Of a stretch of 64,000 nt of DNA, positions 52,591 to 62,228 are shown in pieces (position 1 is the stretch's first letter; every line of letters starts with the position of its first letter). The DNA lies in NCBI RefSeq assembly GCF_027595985.1, contig NC_073306.1:98182926-98246925 (forward strand), given 5' to 3'. Under the pieces are notes generated by a model. The model had not been told where the DNA came from. It saw only the letters and a list, made by a program, of their open reading frames with translations, and made no database searches. The DNA comes from Sorex araneus. Taxonomy: Eukaryota; Chordata; Mammalia; Eulipotyphla; Soricidae. The position numbers were made by a program, and so were the translations under genes.

Positions 52591-52699
52591 AAAACCAAGC
52601 TACCATATGATCCAGCAATTCTACTATTGGGGATTCAAAAATCCTCAATTCCTTGAAAAGATGTATGTCCTCCTATTTAAAAAAAAAAAGGAATTTAAT

Positions 52700-52868
52700 T
52701 TAATTTGACTTTGGGGCTACAATTAAGCAATTCTCAGAGGCATTAGTGGCTTTATTCTTAGGGCTCACTCCTTTGTACTCAGGGGATCATATGTGGTGTC
52801 AGGCATCAACCAAAGTTGGCTGCATGTAAGGCATGTGCCTTTATTTGTGTACTCTCTTTCTGGACCTG
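52700..52868 (-). repeat. SINE-A, old
   Basis: Reverse copy, 'ggggctacaattaagcaatt' to 'gtactctctttctggacc'. Confidence 0.55.
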
Positions 52869-53214
52869 CATCCCTATTTTTTATTATTGTATTATTGTAA
52901 AATTGACGTAAGTATCTGTTGATAGAGAAAGGAATTGTGACACACTCGTTCATGAAAAAGAATGAAATCTTGTCTTTTGCCACTACTCAGATGAATCTTG
53001 AGGGTGTTATGGGGAGTGAAATAAGTTCTACCAAGAGAGATAAGTTAGAGAGGGACATACATCGTGTCCTTGCTCATATGTGGAATACAAATAAACAAAA
53101 TTTAAAAACCAGCAGGTTATGGATACAGAGTACAGATTGTTAGTTATCAGTGTTTTAGAGGTAGGCACATGGAAGAAATGTTCACAGGAGATTGAAAATA
53201 TTAATTTCAGTATA

Positions 53215-53400
53215 GAGATATATAGTACAGGGATTAAATTTGCATATCTTGCATGTGGCTGACTCTAGTTAGTGCCCTGTGACCACACGCAGTCCCACTG
53301 ACTACACCTTGAAAGCCTCCACCTGGCACCTTGGGTCTGTCTGGAGCCCTCAAGCATTGCTGGAGTGTCTGGGTCATCCCCAGCACTGCAGGGCCTGAGC
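53215..53400 (+). repeat. SINE-A-like, old
   Basis: Forward copy, 'gtacagggattaaatttgc' to 'ggcctgagcagcactgc'. Confidence 0.45.
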
Positions 53401-53664
53401 AGCACTGCATTTAAACTCACCTGGTTGGTTGAGAATCTTCAGAGGTGGATGAGGGGGAATGTCTCTGGCATTTTGAGCAATGTTGGGAAGCATCACTCTT
53501 TAATTTTTGAATTTTTATTTTCTCTTCATGTTTATTGAATTATCATGATTTACAATACTTTAAATAATGGTTTCACTCATACGTCATTCTAACACTACAC
53601 CCAGCCATCAGAGTACTTGGATGCTTATTTCTGGCCACCAATGCCCCGATTTCTTTTTTTCTTT

Positions 53665-53860
53665 TTTTGAAATTTCAGAGGTTTTTTTGGGGGGAGGGGT
53701 TGGGAGGCTCACCCAACTGTGCTCAGTACATACTCCTGACTCTGTGCTCCGGCATCACTCCTGAAAGGCTCAGGGGACCAAATGGGATGCTGAGGATCAA
53801 ATCCTGGTTGGCTCTGTGCAAGACAAGTACTCTACCCACCATACTATCTCTCCAGCCTAG
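53665..53860 (-). repeat. SINE-A, older
   Basis: Reverse copy with G-rich tail junction, ending 'actatctctccagcc'. Confidence 0.78.
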
Positions 53861-53959
53861 TTCTGTTTTTCAATGCTCTTTTTAGTTTCTTTTTTAAACT
53901 CAGAATCCCTTTGTATTTGTTTAATTTTGAAATGTTTGAGGTATTTTTTTCTATTTCTT

Positions 53960-54108
53960 TTTTAGTTTTGGGGCCATACTTGGTAATGTTCAGGGGTTAC
54001 TTCAGTACCACTCCTGGCGTTGCTCAGGGCATCATATGGGATTCCAGGGATTGGACCTAGGTCAGTCTCTTGCAAGCCAAGCTCACTACCCGGAATACTG
54101 TCTAGCCC
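53960..54108 (-). repeat. SINE-A, older
   Basis: Reverse copy, 'ttggggccatacttggtaat' to 'gtctagcccc'. Confidence 0.75.
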
Positions 54109-54124
54109 CTCCTCCCCTTTCTGT

Positions 54125-54511
54125 TTTTTTTTTTTTTTAAAAGTGTGGGAGTACTGCTATTTATTCGGCCACTGATCAAGCTGGTTGAATTGGTCATGAA
54201 CTCCACATTACTTTTTAAAAAATTGTTTTTAATTGAATATTCATGAGATATACCATTTTATAAAGCTGTTTATAATTGGGTTTCAGTAATACAAAGATCC
54301 AGCACCCATTCCTCCACCAGTGTACATTTCCCACCACCAATATCTCTGTTTCCCTACCACCATCCCCCAACATCCCATCCATACCCCCAGCCTCCCTCTG
54401 TGGGAGGCACTTTCCTTCTTGCTTTCTCTCTTTCCTTTTTCTTTTGTGCGTGTTATGGTTTGCAATACAGGTGCTAAGAGATCATGGTGTTTTCTCAGTT
54501 CATTCGGCTTT
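54125..54511 (-). mobile_element. L1 3' end with the same 3' extension
   Basis: T-run, then the ~75-bp extra segment 'gggagtactgctatttattc' to 'catgaactccacattac', a second A/T-rich tract, then the L1 3' tip ('aattgaatattcatgagata') and 3'UTR ('cagcacccattcctccacca', 'atggtttgcaatacaggtgc'). The extra segment matches the one at 40.99-41.08 kb. Confidence 0.85.
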
Positions 54512-54693
54512 TTTTTTTTTTTTTTTTTGCTTTTTGGGTCACACCCGGCGATGCACAGGGTTACTCCTGGCTCTGCACTCAGGAATTACTCCTGGCTGTG
54601 CTCAGGAGACCGTATGGGATGCTGGGAATCGAACCCGGGTCGACCGCATGCAAGGCAAATGCCCTACCTGCTGTGCTATTGCTCCAGCCCCCT
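54512..54693 (-). repeat. SINE-A in L1 3'UTR
   Basis: Near-consensus reverse copy with T19. TSD TCATTCGGC is seen on both sides ('gttcattcggctttt', 'cctcattcggcattt'). Confidence 0.95.
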
Positions 54694-55290
54694 CATTCGG
54701 CATTTTTATCAGGAAGGTAAGGCTGGAGTAGCTTTTCAATTGGGTGGCCACTTTGGGGTGTGGATGTGTCTGCTAAGGCTTCTGGAAGTACAGGGAGATT
54801 GGGGGAGATAGCCCGTCCCCACCCCATGAAAGCCTGGAGATTTCAGTCACAAAGCCCACATACCTGAATTTTCAGCTGGTTATGTCTTGGTGAGATCCTG
54901 AGACGGTGGGGTCAGGCTGGGGGCATGATGGTGATTTTGGATTCTGGGAGCAAGCAGTTGCTGGGGGCTCTGCTTAGGCTGGCACCAGGATGACCCGCCG
55001 CCGCCCTCCGATTTACCCCATCTGTTCAGCCTTGTGCAGATCGGATCCAAGATTAACTGCAGCTTTTGATCTCTTTCTAGATTTATTTATGGGTCTCTGA
55101 AGCAAGGCCTGTAGTAGAGCTTAGAAGGTGGTGCTGGAGTTGATTTGTGGAGGTGCTTCCGGGAGCATTGGGAAGTGGGATCCTCCCTTTCTGTTGTGGT
55201 TTATTTCTATTTCCAAATCAGTGTGGTTGAGAGGCTGGTGATATGATTTCTGTCTTCTTGATTTCATGAAACTGTTTTGTAACACAGTGT
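54694..55290. other. Unassigned sequence between L1 pieces
   Basis: Moderately GC-rich (contains 'gacccgccgccgccctccga'). It occupies the place where L1 ORF2 C-terminal sequence would be expected. Some words ('ggggctctgctcagg'-like) recur beside the RTC copy at 42.4 kb. Not identified. Confidence 0.35.
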
Positions 55291-55605
55291 GTTATCTATC
55301 TTGCAGAATGTCATGTGTGCATGGGGAAGAATATATACACAACTTTTGAGGGATGAAGGCTCATATATATGTTTGCTGGGTCCTTCTCTTCCATTTCTTC
55401 CTTCAGAGCCAGTGTTTCCTTATTAAGTTCTCCTTGTTGAGTTTTCTAGTTGATCCCAACAGTAATGGGATTGGATGTTTTCTTCTTGTAGCATTCAACC
55501 AGTGCCTTGTATATTCTTGATATTGACCTCTTATCAGATGGGTATTGGGTGAATATTCTTTCCCATTCTGTAGACTGTCTTTGTATTCTGGTCACTGGTT
55601 TTTTT

Positions 55606-56206
55606 TTTTTATTAAATTTATTTTATTGAAGCACGATGTGGAAAATTACAATGCTTTCAGGCTTAAGTCTTAATCATACAATGCTGAAACAACCATCCCT
55701 TCACCAGTGCCCATATCCCACCACCGAAAAAAAACAAAAAACAAAAAACAAAAAAACCCCACAGTATACCTCCCTTCCAGCCCACCCTCGCACCCCCCTC
55801 TTATAACTGATAAATTTCACTTTACTTTCTATTTACTTCGGTTACATTCAATATTTCAACACAGTCCTCACCATTATTGTTAGGAGCACCCCACTAGAGT
55901 CAGACCTGTTGTGAAGGGAAATGAGATCATGCGGCCACAGTAGCGGCCACGCGGTTTTGGATTTCTGTACTTTAACAACTAAGTCCAGGGAGACTTCTTC
56001 CGGATATTGGATCATTGCAAGCTTGTAAATCCCATCTGTGGTCGTCATAATATGGCGGTCCCCACGCCCTTCATCCCCGGGAAGGGACAGGCGAGAGAGA
56101 GAAATACCTTTCCCCTCCTGGGCGGGCATGGGGTTGCGGCTTGGTTCTCAGGCTGGAGACATTCTGCAAGTAGCTGCCCATGTTGAATTTGGTTCAGCTG
56201 GGTCTG
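55606..56206 (-). mobile_element. LTC in L1, head type B
   Basis: About 600 bp flanked by TCTGGTCACTG. Minus-strand head: 'cccaggaggggaaaggtatt', 'gaccgccatattatgacgac', 'gcttgcaatgatcc', 'cagaaatccaaaaccgcgtg'. Then the middle ('caacaggtctgactctagtg') and the L1-like tip ending 'ccacatcgtgcttcaataaa'. A (CAAAA)n tract interrupts the 3' part. Confidence 0.85.
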
Positions 56207-56358
56207 GTCACTGTTTTTTTTTTTTTTTTGAGGTACAGAAGCTTCTTAGTTTAAGATACTCCCATTTGTTTATCTCTGTCTCCACTTGCTTGGTCAGTGG
56301 TGTTTCATCTTTGGAGATACCTTTAGCTTCAATGTTGTGCAAGGTCTTGCGACCTTTT

Positions 56359-57242
56359 TTTTTTTTCTTTCAGTTTGTTATTTATTTCTCTGCCTGTGTA
56401 CCAGCTCTCTCTAAATTTTTTTTTTTATTTTATCACCATGTGGAAAGTTACAGAGTTCTCAGGTTTATGTCTCAGTTATACCGTATTCAAACACCATCCC
56501 TTCACCAGTGCCCATATTCCACCACCAAAATCCCCGGTATACCCCCCGCCCCCCACCCCAACTGTATAGCTGATGAATTTCACTTCATTTTCTCTTCACC
56601 TTGATTACGTTCCATATTTCAACACAAAACTCACTATTGTTGTGGGAGTTATACCCCCAAACAAGATAACCCTATTAAGGAAGCATTTGATAATTAGTTT
56701 TCCATTAAAAGATTGTACGTTTTCAGGTTTTAGAAAAGGTCGCGCGGCCGCGCGGCTCGGATGTGTCCCAGTCCCGAATGCCAGAGCCGTGTTAGTTGCT
56801 GCTCAGTGTCACCAGGGCTCCATCTGGAGAAGGTGTGCTGGCTGCACCTCCTCCTTCCGGCTCCCCGGTTTTGTTGGCCCCAATTCAGGTCCGGAGCATT
56901 TTCTGGGCCGCGTTGCTCACCAGAATGCCTGCCGCTTCTCTGTTGATTGTGGCAAGATGGCGTCGAGGGTGGGTCGAGGGCATGACTTCCGGCGGCCGGG
57001 ACCACTTGTAGTTTTGGGCTGGCGCCGCCCCAGTCCAGTGCCCCCCCCGCGGCTTGGATGTGTCCCAGTCCCGAATCCTGGAGCCGTGTTAGTTGCTGCT
57101 CAGTGTCGCCAGGGCTCCATCTGGAGAAGGTGTGCTGGCTGCACCTCCTCCTTCCGGCTCCCCGGTGTTGGCCCCAATTCGGGTCCGGAGCATTTTCCGG
57201 GCCGCGTTGCTCACCAGAATGCCTGCCCCTTCTCTGTTGATT
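56359..57242 (-). mobile_element. LTC in L1, head type A, head duplicated
   Basis: About 885 bp flanked by CTTGCGACCTTTT. The GC-rich head occurs twice in direct order: 56752-57003 and 57050-57241 ('cggatgtgtcccagtcccga' to 'gcctgc.gcttctctgttga'). Only the inner copy keeps the YY1-type AAGATGGCGTC (56954-56964) and ETS-type ACTTCCGG (56985-56992). The middle and L1-like tip are nearly identical to those at 35.2 kb. Confidence 0.88.
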
Positions 57243-57535
57243 CCTTGCGACCTTTTCTTCAGTGTAACCTTATGGATTCTGGTCTGATTTGAGGTCTTTA
57301 ATCCACTTTGATCTGACTTTATGCATGGTCTTAGATAGAGGTCTAGACCCATTTTTTGTCATGTAGCTGTCCAGTTTTGCCAGCACCATTTGTTAAAGAG
57401 GCTTTCCTTGCTCCACTTCACATTTCTTGCTCCTTATCAAAGATTGGATGATCATCTATTTAAGGCTGTGTGTAAGAATATTCAACCCTGTTCCATTGAT
57501 CTTTGGCTCTGCCTTTGTTCTAATACCATGCTGTT

Positions 57536-58130
57536 TTTTTTTTTTTAATTGAATTTCCATGAGAAAAGTTACAAAGCTTTTTAAGTCTCAGGTTTAAGTC
57601 TCAGTCATACAATGATTAAACACCCAGTGTACATGTTCTACCACCAAAAACCCCAGTGCACATGTTCCACCACCAAAAACCCCAGTATACCTCCTATTCC
57701 CGCTCATTCCCCTCCCACCCCCCCACCTGTGTGGCTGATGATTTTCACTTTACTCTTATGACATTCAATATTTCAACATAAAACTCACTATTATTGTTTG
57801 GAATTTCCCCCCATCAATCAGACCTGCCGTAAAGGCATCATTTGATAATTTGTTTTCCATTGCTGAGAATGAAGAGCATATGAGGTCGTGTGGCCGTGAC
57901 AGTGGCTGCGCAGTTTTGGATTTCTGGTATTTTAGTAATGAAGTCCAGAGAAATTTCTGCCAGAAGTCGAGACACTGCAAACTCGTACTTCTGGTTAGTG
58001 GGCTCTATCAATGGCTGTCGCCATGCCGCCGCCGAAAGGAAAGGCTGAAAGAGAAAAACTTTTCCCCTCCTGGGACGGCATGGGGCACAGTCTAGAGGCA
58101 TTTCTGCAAGAAGCCACTGGGTGCCGAATG
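57536..58130 (-). mobile_element. LTC, head type B
   Basis: Third LTC in a row. Minus-strand head: 'cccaggaggggaaaagtttt', 'cggcggcggcatggcgacag', 'cagaaatccaaaactgcgca'. Then the middle ('aaacaataatagtgagtttt') and the L1-like tip; the tip has a 34-bp tandem duplication ('cagt.cacatgttc.accacc', 57627-57690). I could not find a TSD, so it may mark a deletion or the L1 5' junction. Confidence 0.8.
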
Positions 58131-58214
58131 TAGTTAGTGGGTCTCCGGGATCATAGTCTTGTTAAAAGTTAAAGAGTCAGTTTTAACATATAGTTGAAGT
58201 TTCTTGTGTGGTCA

Positions 58215-58432
58215 AGAAATAAATTAAGGCTGAGATAATATTGTAAAAGTACAGCAGGTAGTGCTCTTGCCTTGCATGTGACTGACCCAGGTTTGATCCC
58301 CAGTACCCCGTATGGTCCTCTGAGCCCACTAAGAAGTGATTTCTGGGTGTGAGCCAGGAGTAAGCTCTGAGGACTGTTTGTTGTGGCCCCAACCTACTCC
58401 CCCCACCCCTGCAAAAAAAAAGAAAAAGAAGG
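58215..58432 (+). repeat. SINE-A, older
   Basis: Forward copy, 'gtaaaagtacagcaggtagtg' to 'gttgtggccccaacc' with a C- and A-rich end. Confidence 0.75.
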
Positions 58433-58447
58433 AAAGAAAGATTATGT

Positions 58448-58612
58448 GGGCCAGAGATAATACAGATATTGCGCGTGGTCTACCCAGATTTGATTATGGT
58501 TACTGAACCATAACCAGGAGTGATTCCTGAGCATAGAGCCAGGAATAAGCCCTGAGTAATGCTGGTTATGACCCAAAAACTGAAAAAAAAAAAAAGAAGG
58601 AAGAAAGAAAAA
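58448..58612 (+). repeat. SINE-A, older
   Basis: Forward copy, 'gtgggccagagataatacag' to 'ggttatgacccaaaaactg'; part of the head and body is missing. Confidence 0.72.
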
Positions 58613-58636
58613 GTTTAAGAAAAAGGAATTAAGGAT

Positions 58637-58745
58637 TTAGGGAAGTGACTGAAGTAGAGCACATGGTTGTATATGCAAGGCCAATGTTCTATTCCCAGCA
58701 GTGCATATCCCCTGAGCACTTATACAGTGCATAGTATTAAAAACA
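58637..58745 (+). repeat. Old SINE fragment
   Basis: 'gaagtagagcacatggttg' to 'tccctgagcacttatac'. Confidence 0.4.
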
Positions 58746-58914
58746 AAAACTGAGATATAGTCTAGATACTAATAAATTAGATTTAATACTATTCTTAAAA
58801 AACAAAGGAATGGGTCAAGTATAGGTTGAACACAAAGTTTCAATTATTAAAAGTATATTTTGAGCACATTTTATTTTATTTTTCGCTATCTCCTGAAGCT
58901 TACTTAATATTTTT

Positions 58915-59295
58915 CAAAATTTTATTTTATTAAAGCACCATGAATTACAAAGTTAATCATAGTTGGATTTTGACATACATGTTCTATCGGGCCGGAGTGA
59001 TAGCACAGCAGTTGGGCGTTCGCCTTTCACACGGCCGACCCGAGTTTGATTCCTCTGCCCCTCTTGGGGAGCCCGGCAAGTTACCGAGAGTATTGAGCCC
59101 GTGCGGCAGAGCCTGGCAAGCTACCCGTGGCGTATTGGATATGCCAAAAACAGTAACAATAAGTCTCTCAATGAGAGACATTACTGGTGCCCGCTCGAAC
59201 AAATCGATGAGCAGCGGGATGACAATGATACAGTGATACAGTGTTCTATCACCAGTTCCACCCCCAGTGTCAACTTCCCTCCACCAGTGTTTATT
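58915..59295 (-). mobile_element. L1 3'UTR stub split by SINE-B
   Basis: 'attaaagcaccatgaattac' (3' tip) to 'gttctatc', then after the SINE 'accagttccacccccagtg' and 'ccctccaccagtgtttat'. Confidence 0.7.
58989..59242 (+). repeat. SINE-B in L1 stub
   Basis: Complete forward copy with 'gttcgcctttcacacgg' head, 'gtctctcaatgagagac' palindrome and tail 'gatacagtgatacagt'. TSD GTTCTATC lies at 58981-58988 and 59243-59250. It ends ~235 bp before NCOR1 exon 3. Confidence 0.95.
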
Positions 59296-59478
59296 TTTAG
59301 TTCTTTTGAATGTACAAGTAAAGTGTTCTGTGTTTTACAGAGAAGAATTCATCAATGGGGGATTGAAATTGTCTTTGCGGTTTCTTCTCTTTTTTCGGCC
59401 ATATCTATCTTTTTTAACTTTTCATGATGCTTTTAATTTTTTTGGTTAATTATTAATTTCTTGTCATTTTAATGCTAG

Positions 59479-59609
59479 GAATTTGCAGTCCCTGATTATC
59501 GTTCATCTCATCTTGAAGTCAGTCAACCACCACAGCTTTTGCAGCAGCAGCAACAACAACTTCGAAGAAGACCTTCGTTACTCTCAGAATTTCACCCAGG
59601 GTCTGATAG
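59479..59609 (+). CDS. NCOR1: NCOR1 exon 3 (codons 37-79, plus 2 nt)
   Basis: 131 nt between acceptor AATGCTAG (59478) and donor GATAG|GTAATG (59610). In frame with exon 2 it encodes EFAVPDYRSSHLEVSQPPQL, L, a run of six glutamines, then LRRRPSLLSEFHPGSD and two bases of the next codon. This is the known continuation of the NCOR1 N-terminus. The glutamine run is CAG/CAA-mixed, a likely site of small length differences between species. The upstream tract is U-rich but interrupted. Confidence 0.97.
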
Positions 59610-59747
59610 GTAATGGATTTGTTTTCTATTTCTAGCAGGAACTGTACCTGTGATTAACAAGGGTCTGATTAATTTCATTTGTTACTATTTTTACCTTTTT
59701 AATGATTTATTAGCTAGGCTATGAATAGTCAGTTTAAATTTTATTAT

Positions 59748-59895
59748 TTTATGGCGGGGCTTTTGCCATACCCAGCAGTATTCAGGGGCTAGTCCTGGCT
59801 CTGTGCTAAGGAATATGTGGTACCGGGGATCAGATTGTGATTGTCTGCATGTAACACAACTGCCGTAACTCCTGTACTTTCTCTTCAACCCTCAG
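59748..59895 (-). repeat. SINE-A, old
   Basis: Reverse copy, 'tgccatacccagcagtattc' to 'tactttctcttcaaccc'. Confidence 0.6.
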
Positions 59896-60094
59896 TTTGT
59901 ATTTTAAACTCCTTTATAGTGGTTGGTCTTTTTGGAGGTTTCATATTCATAAATTCTTAAAATTTGTTTCCAGTGTTCAGAGTTAATGCTATGTAGTTCT
60001 AGGTCTGAATGTTGGTAAGCTGTGTAGTTTCAGACATACTGTATAAACTGTTATTGGTTTATGTTGCATATATGAACCACTTGGGGAACTTTAA

Positions 60095-60264
60095 AAACTT
60101 TTTTTTGTGTGTGTTGGGGCCATACCTACAGGTGTTTAGGGCTTACTCATGACTGCTCAGGGATCACTGCTGGTGGTGCTCGGGGCCCTTATTTAGTGCT
60201 GGAAATCTGAGGTTGGCCAATGTGTAAGGCAAGTCACTTGTCAGCTGTACTGTCTCTCCAGCTC
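60095..60264 (-). repeat. SINE-A, old
   Basis: Reverse copy, 'ggggccatacctacaggtg' to 'ctgtctctccagctcc'. Confidence 0.68.
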
Positions 60265-60435
60265 CATTTTAAGATTTAATTTATTTTCCCTCCTTTATCA
60301 CTGCAAAAGTATTCTTTATTTTAAAGCTATGATACATGATTACTATATTTTTTTATTTCTACGTGTATGTTCATCCATATATAGAACTATGGTGATTCTT
60401 GGAATATAGTATTTTAGCATTGTTTTTGTATGGTG

Positions 60436-60629
60436 TTTTGTATCCCTCTCGGAGAGCCCGGCAAGCTATCGAGAGTATCCTGCCCGCACGGCAGAGCCTG
60501 TCAAGCTACCCGTGGCATATTCGATATGCCAAAAACAGTAACAAGAAGTCTCACAATGGAGATGTTACTGGTGCCTGCTCGAACAAATTGATGAACAACG
60601 GCACGACAGTGCTACTGCTACTACAGTGC
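60436..60629 (+). repeat. SINE-B, 5'-truncated, with TSD
   Basis: Lacks the tRNA head: starts at 'tatccctctcggagagcccg'. Complete to the tail 'acagtgctactgctactaca'. TSD TTTTGTATGGTG lies at 60424-60435 and 60630-60641, so truncation happened on insertion, as in LINE retrotransposition. Confidence 0.95.
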
Positions 60630-60914
60630 TTTTGTATGGTGAGATCTATTCAGTGTTACTCCAAATTTAAAAAATTATGTTATTTTGTAAATACTGTATT
60701 CATAAAAAGTAATTTCTTTGTGGAATTATCATATTCTCAAAATTTCATTGGTAAAACTAGTCCATGTAAATATTTAAGATATTTGGATATTTTCAAATAA
60801 ACAAATATGGAGCAGATAAAGTAATTTTAGATAATATAAAAGATTCACTGAAATATAAGTAGTTGGTTTTCCTTTGACCGAGTATAGGAATTATTCAATC
60901 ACATTTGTAGACTT

Positions 60915-61072
60915 GTGTGTATGGGGGAAGCATTTCGGCCACATCCGTTGATGTCAGGGCTATTTCTGACACTGTGCTGAGGGGTTACTCTGGGTGGTGG
61001 TTAGGGACCATAGGCGGTGTTGGTGATCAAACCACATGCAAGGCATATACCTGTACTGTCTCTCTGACCCTA
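60915..61072 (-). repeat. SINE-A, old
   Basis: Reverse copy, 'cggccacatccgttgatgtc' to 'tactgtctctctgaccc'. Confidence 0.6.
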
Positions 61073-61420
61073 AACTTTTCAGTTTAATTAACATCAACTT
61101 TGTTTTAAAAAAATGATGATTTCAGTTGGGAATAAATGAACCTGAAACCACCAAAGAACTTTAACATAATCCTCCTAAATTAAAATGGCAAAGTATATGT
61201 AGATTTCAGTAAAAAAATCCATTTAAGAATTTAAATTTTCTTTACATATACTTGAGATAATGTTTTGGGGTTTCAGATTTTTAAAGTTTAATAATTTTGG
61301 GACCCTCTGCGCCTAAAGACTTTGACTCCAGAGATGTAACACATTCGGGCATCCAGCGCAGCATCCGATAGCGATGCATTGGGACTGCGAACTGGGCTAC
61401 AACTCTGTGCTGCCGGGGGT

Positions 61421-61430
<10 letters not shown>

Positions 61431-61454
<24 letters not shown>

Positions 61455-61614
61455 TTTTGGGTCACACCCAGCGATGCTCAGGGGTTACTCCTGGCTTTGC
61501 ACTCAGGAATTACTCCTGGCGATGCTTGGGGGACCATATGGGATGCCGGGGATCGAACCCGGGTCGGCCGCATGCAAGGCAAACGCCCTACCCGCTGTGC
61601 TATCGCTCCGGCCC
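61431..61614 (-). repeat. SINE-A, young, in LTC
   Basis: Near-consensus reverse copy. An 18-bp TSD, CCGGGGGTGGATTTTTTT, lies at 61413-61430 and 61615-61632. Confidence 0.97.
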
Positions 61615-62162
61615 CCGGGGGTGGATTTTTTTCCTCCCCACCCTGCCTTCCTGCACGGAAAGCGGCGGCCTGACGGCACCCACGTGGCAGGCGCCATCTT
61701 CTGTGACTCCAAACCCACAGGTATTCGGTTTTTACTTTTGGGGCTCCCAGGAACTCATGGGAAGGGGGCGTAACCGGCACGCCCTCGGCCCAGATAAATC
61801 CGGAGCCGCTGAGCGCGAATCGGACCCTCTGCGCCTAAAGACTTTGAATTCAGAGACTTCTTACAGCAGTGCACTGGAACTGTGAGTTGGGCTATGTAAT
61901 TTCTGGCAGAATTTTCCCTGGACTTTTTACAGAAATCCAAAACCACGCGACTTAACATTTATAATTGTCAGCAATGTGAAACGGTTCCTTTTGAACAGGT
62001 CTGACTTGGGTGGGGAAACTCCAAATAATAACAGTAAGTTTTTGTTGAAATATTGAAGGTTTTTAATGTAGCAGCCACCTCTCTGGACTGTGAACTAAGT
62101 AAAAGCCCCATGCTGGCCGATGCGGCGTGGCGTACACCATACTATGAGGCGCGGGAAGGAGG

Positions 62163-62228
62163 ATGAGGGGGAAAAAGAAAAAAAAAAAAAAGGGAAAAGG
62201 GAAAAGGAAAAAAAAGAGAGAGAGAGAG
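62163..62228. repeat. A/G-rich simple sequence
   Basis: GGGAAAA-like units then (GA)n inside the LTC; perhaps the relic poly(A) of its first unit. Confidence 0.9.

Larger units (their letters stand above)
51772..53200 (+). mobile_element. Ancient L1 3' end, the RTE target
   Basis: Forward L1 words: 'tatgcaaagaacttgtgcag', 'aaatgggcagtaactccaaa', 'ccatatgatccagcaattct', 'gaaagcaatgaaa'-like ORF2 end, 'gagagataagttagagaggg' and 'catatgtggaatacaaataa'. Three or four SINEs cut it. It starts left of the RTE (about 49060), which inserted into it. Confidence 0.65.
55290..57535 (-). mobile_element. L1 ORF2 segment split by two LTC insertions
   Basis: Antisense ORF2 words in correct order: 'cttatcagatgggtattggg', 'cccattctgtagactgtctt', [LTC], 'agaagcttcttagtttaaga', [LTC], 'ggtctttaatccactttgat', 'gccagcaccatttgttaaag', 'caaccctgttccattgatct', 'taataccatgctg'. 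The ~610-bp and ~885-bp interruptions have TSDs. Confidence 0.85.
45153..59478 (+). other. NCOR1: NCOR1 intron 2
   Basis: 14.3 kb between phase-0 splice sites. It contains the RTE LINE, an L1 cluster at 54-57.5 kb, three of the LTC elements and many SINEs. Stretches where I see nothing are 46500-46740, 46925-47160, 47250-47628, 53400-53660 and 58130-58215. Confidence 0.9.

Noticed and set aside
56573..57292. 239-codon open frame with internal repeats (LGCVPVPN..., CSVSPGLHLEKVCW-like)
   Set aside because: It is the antisense of a duplicated, GC-rich LTC head. Repetition comes from the DNA duplication; there is no start context or homology.
5213..60629. CRISPR-like array of spaced repeats
   Set aside because: The repeated units are dispersed retroelements in both orientations with TSDs, in a vertebrate genome.
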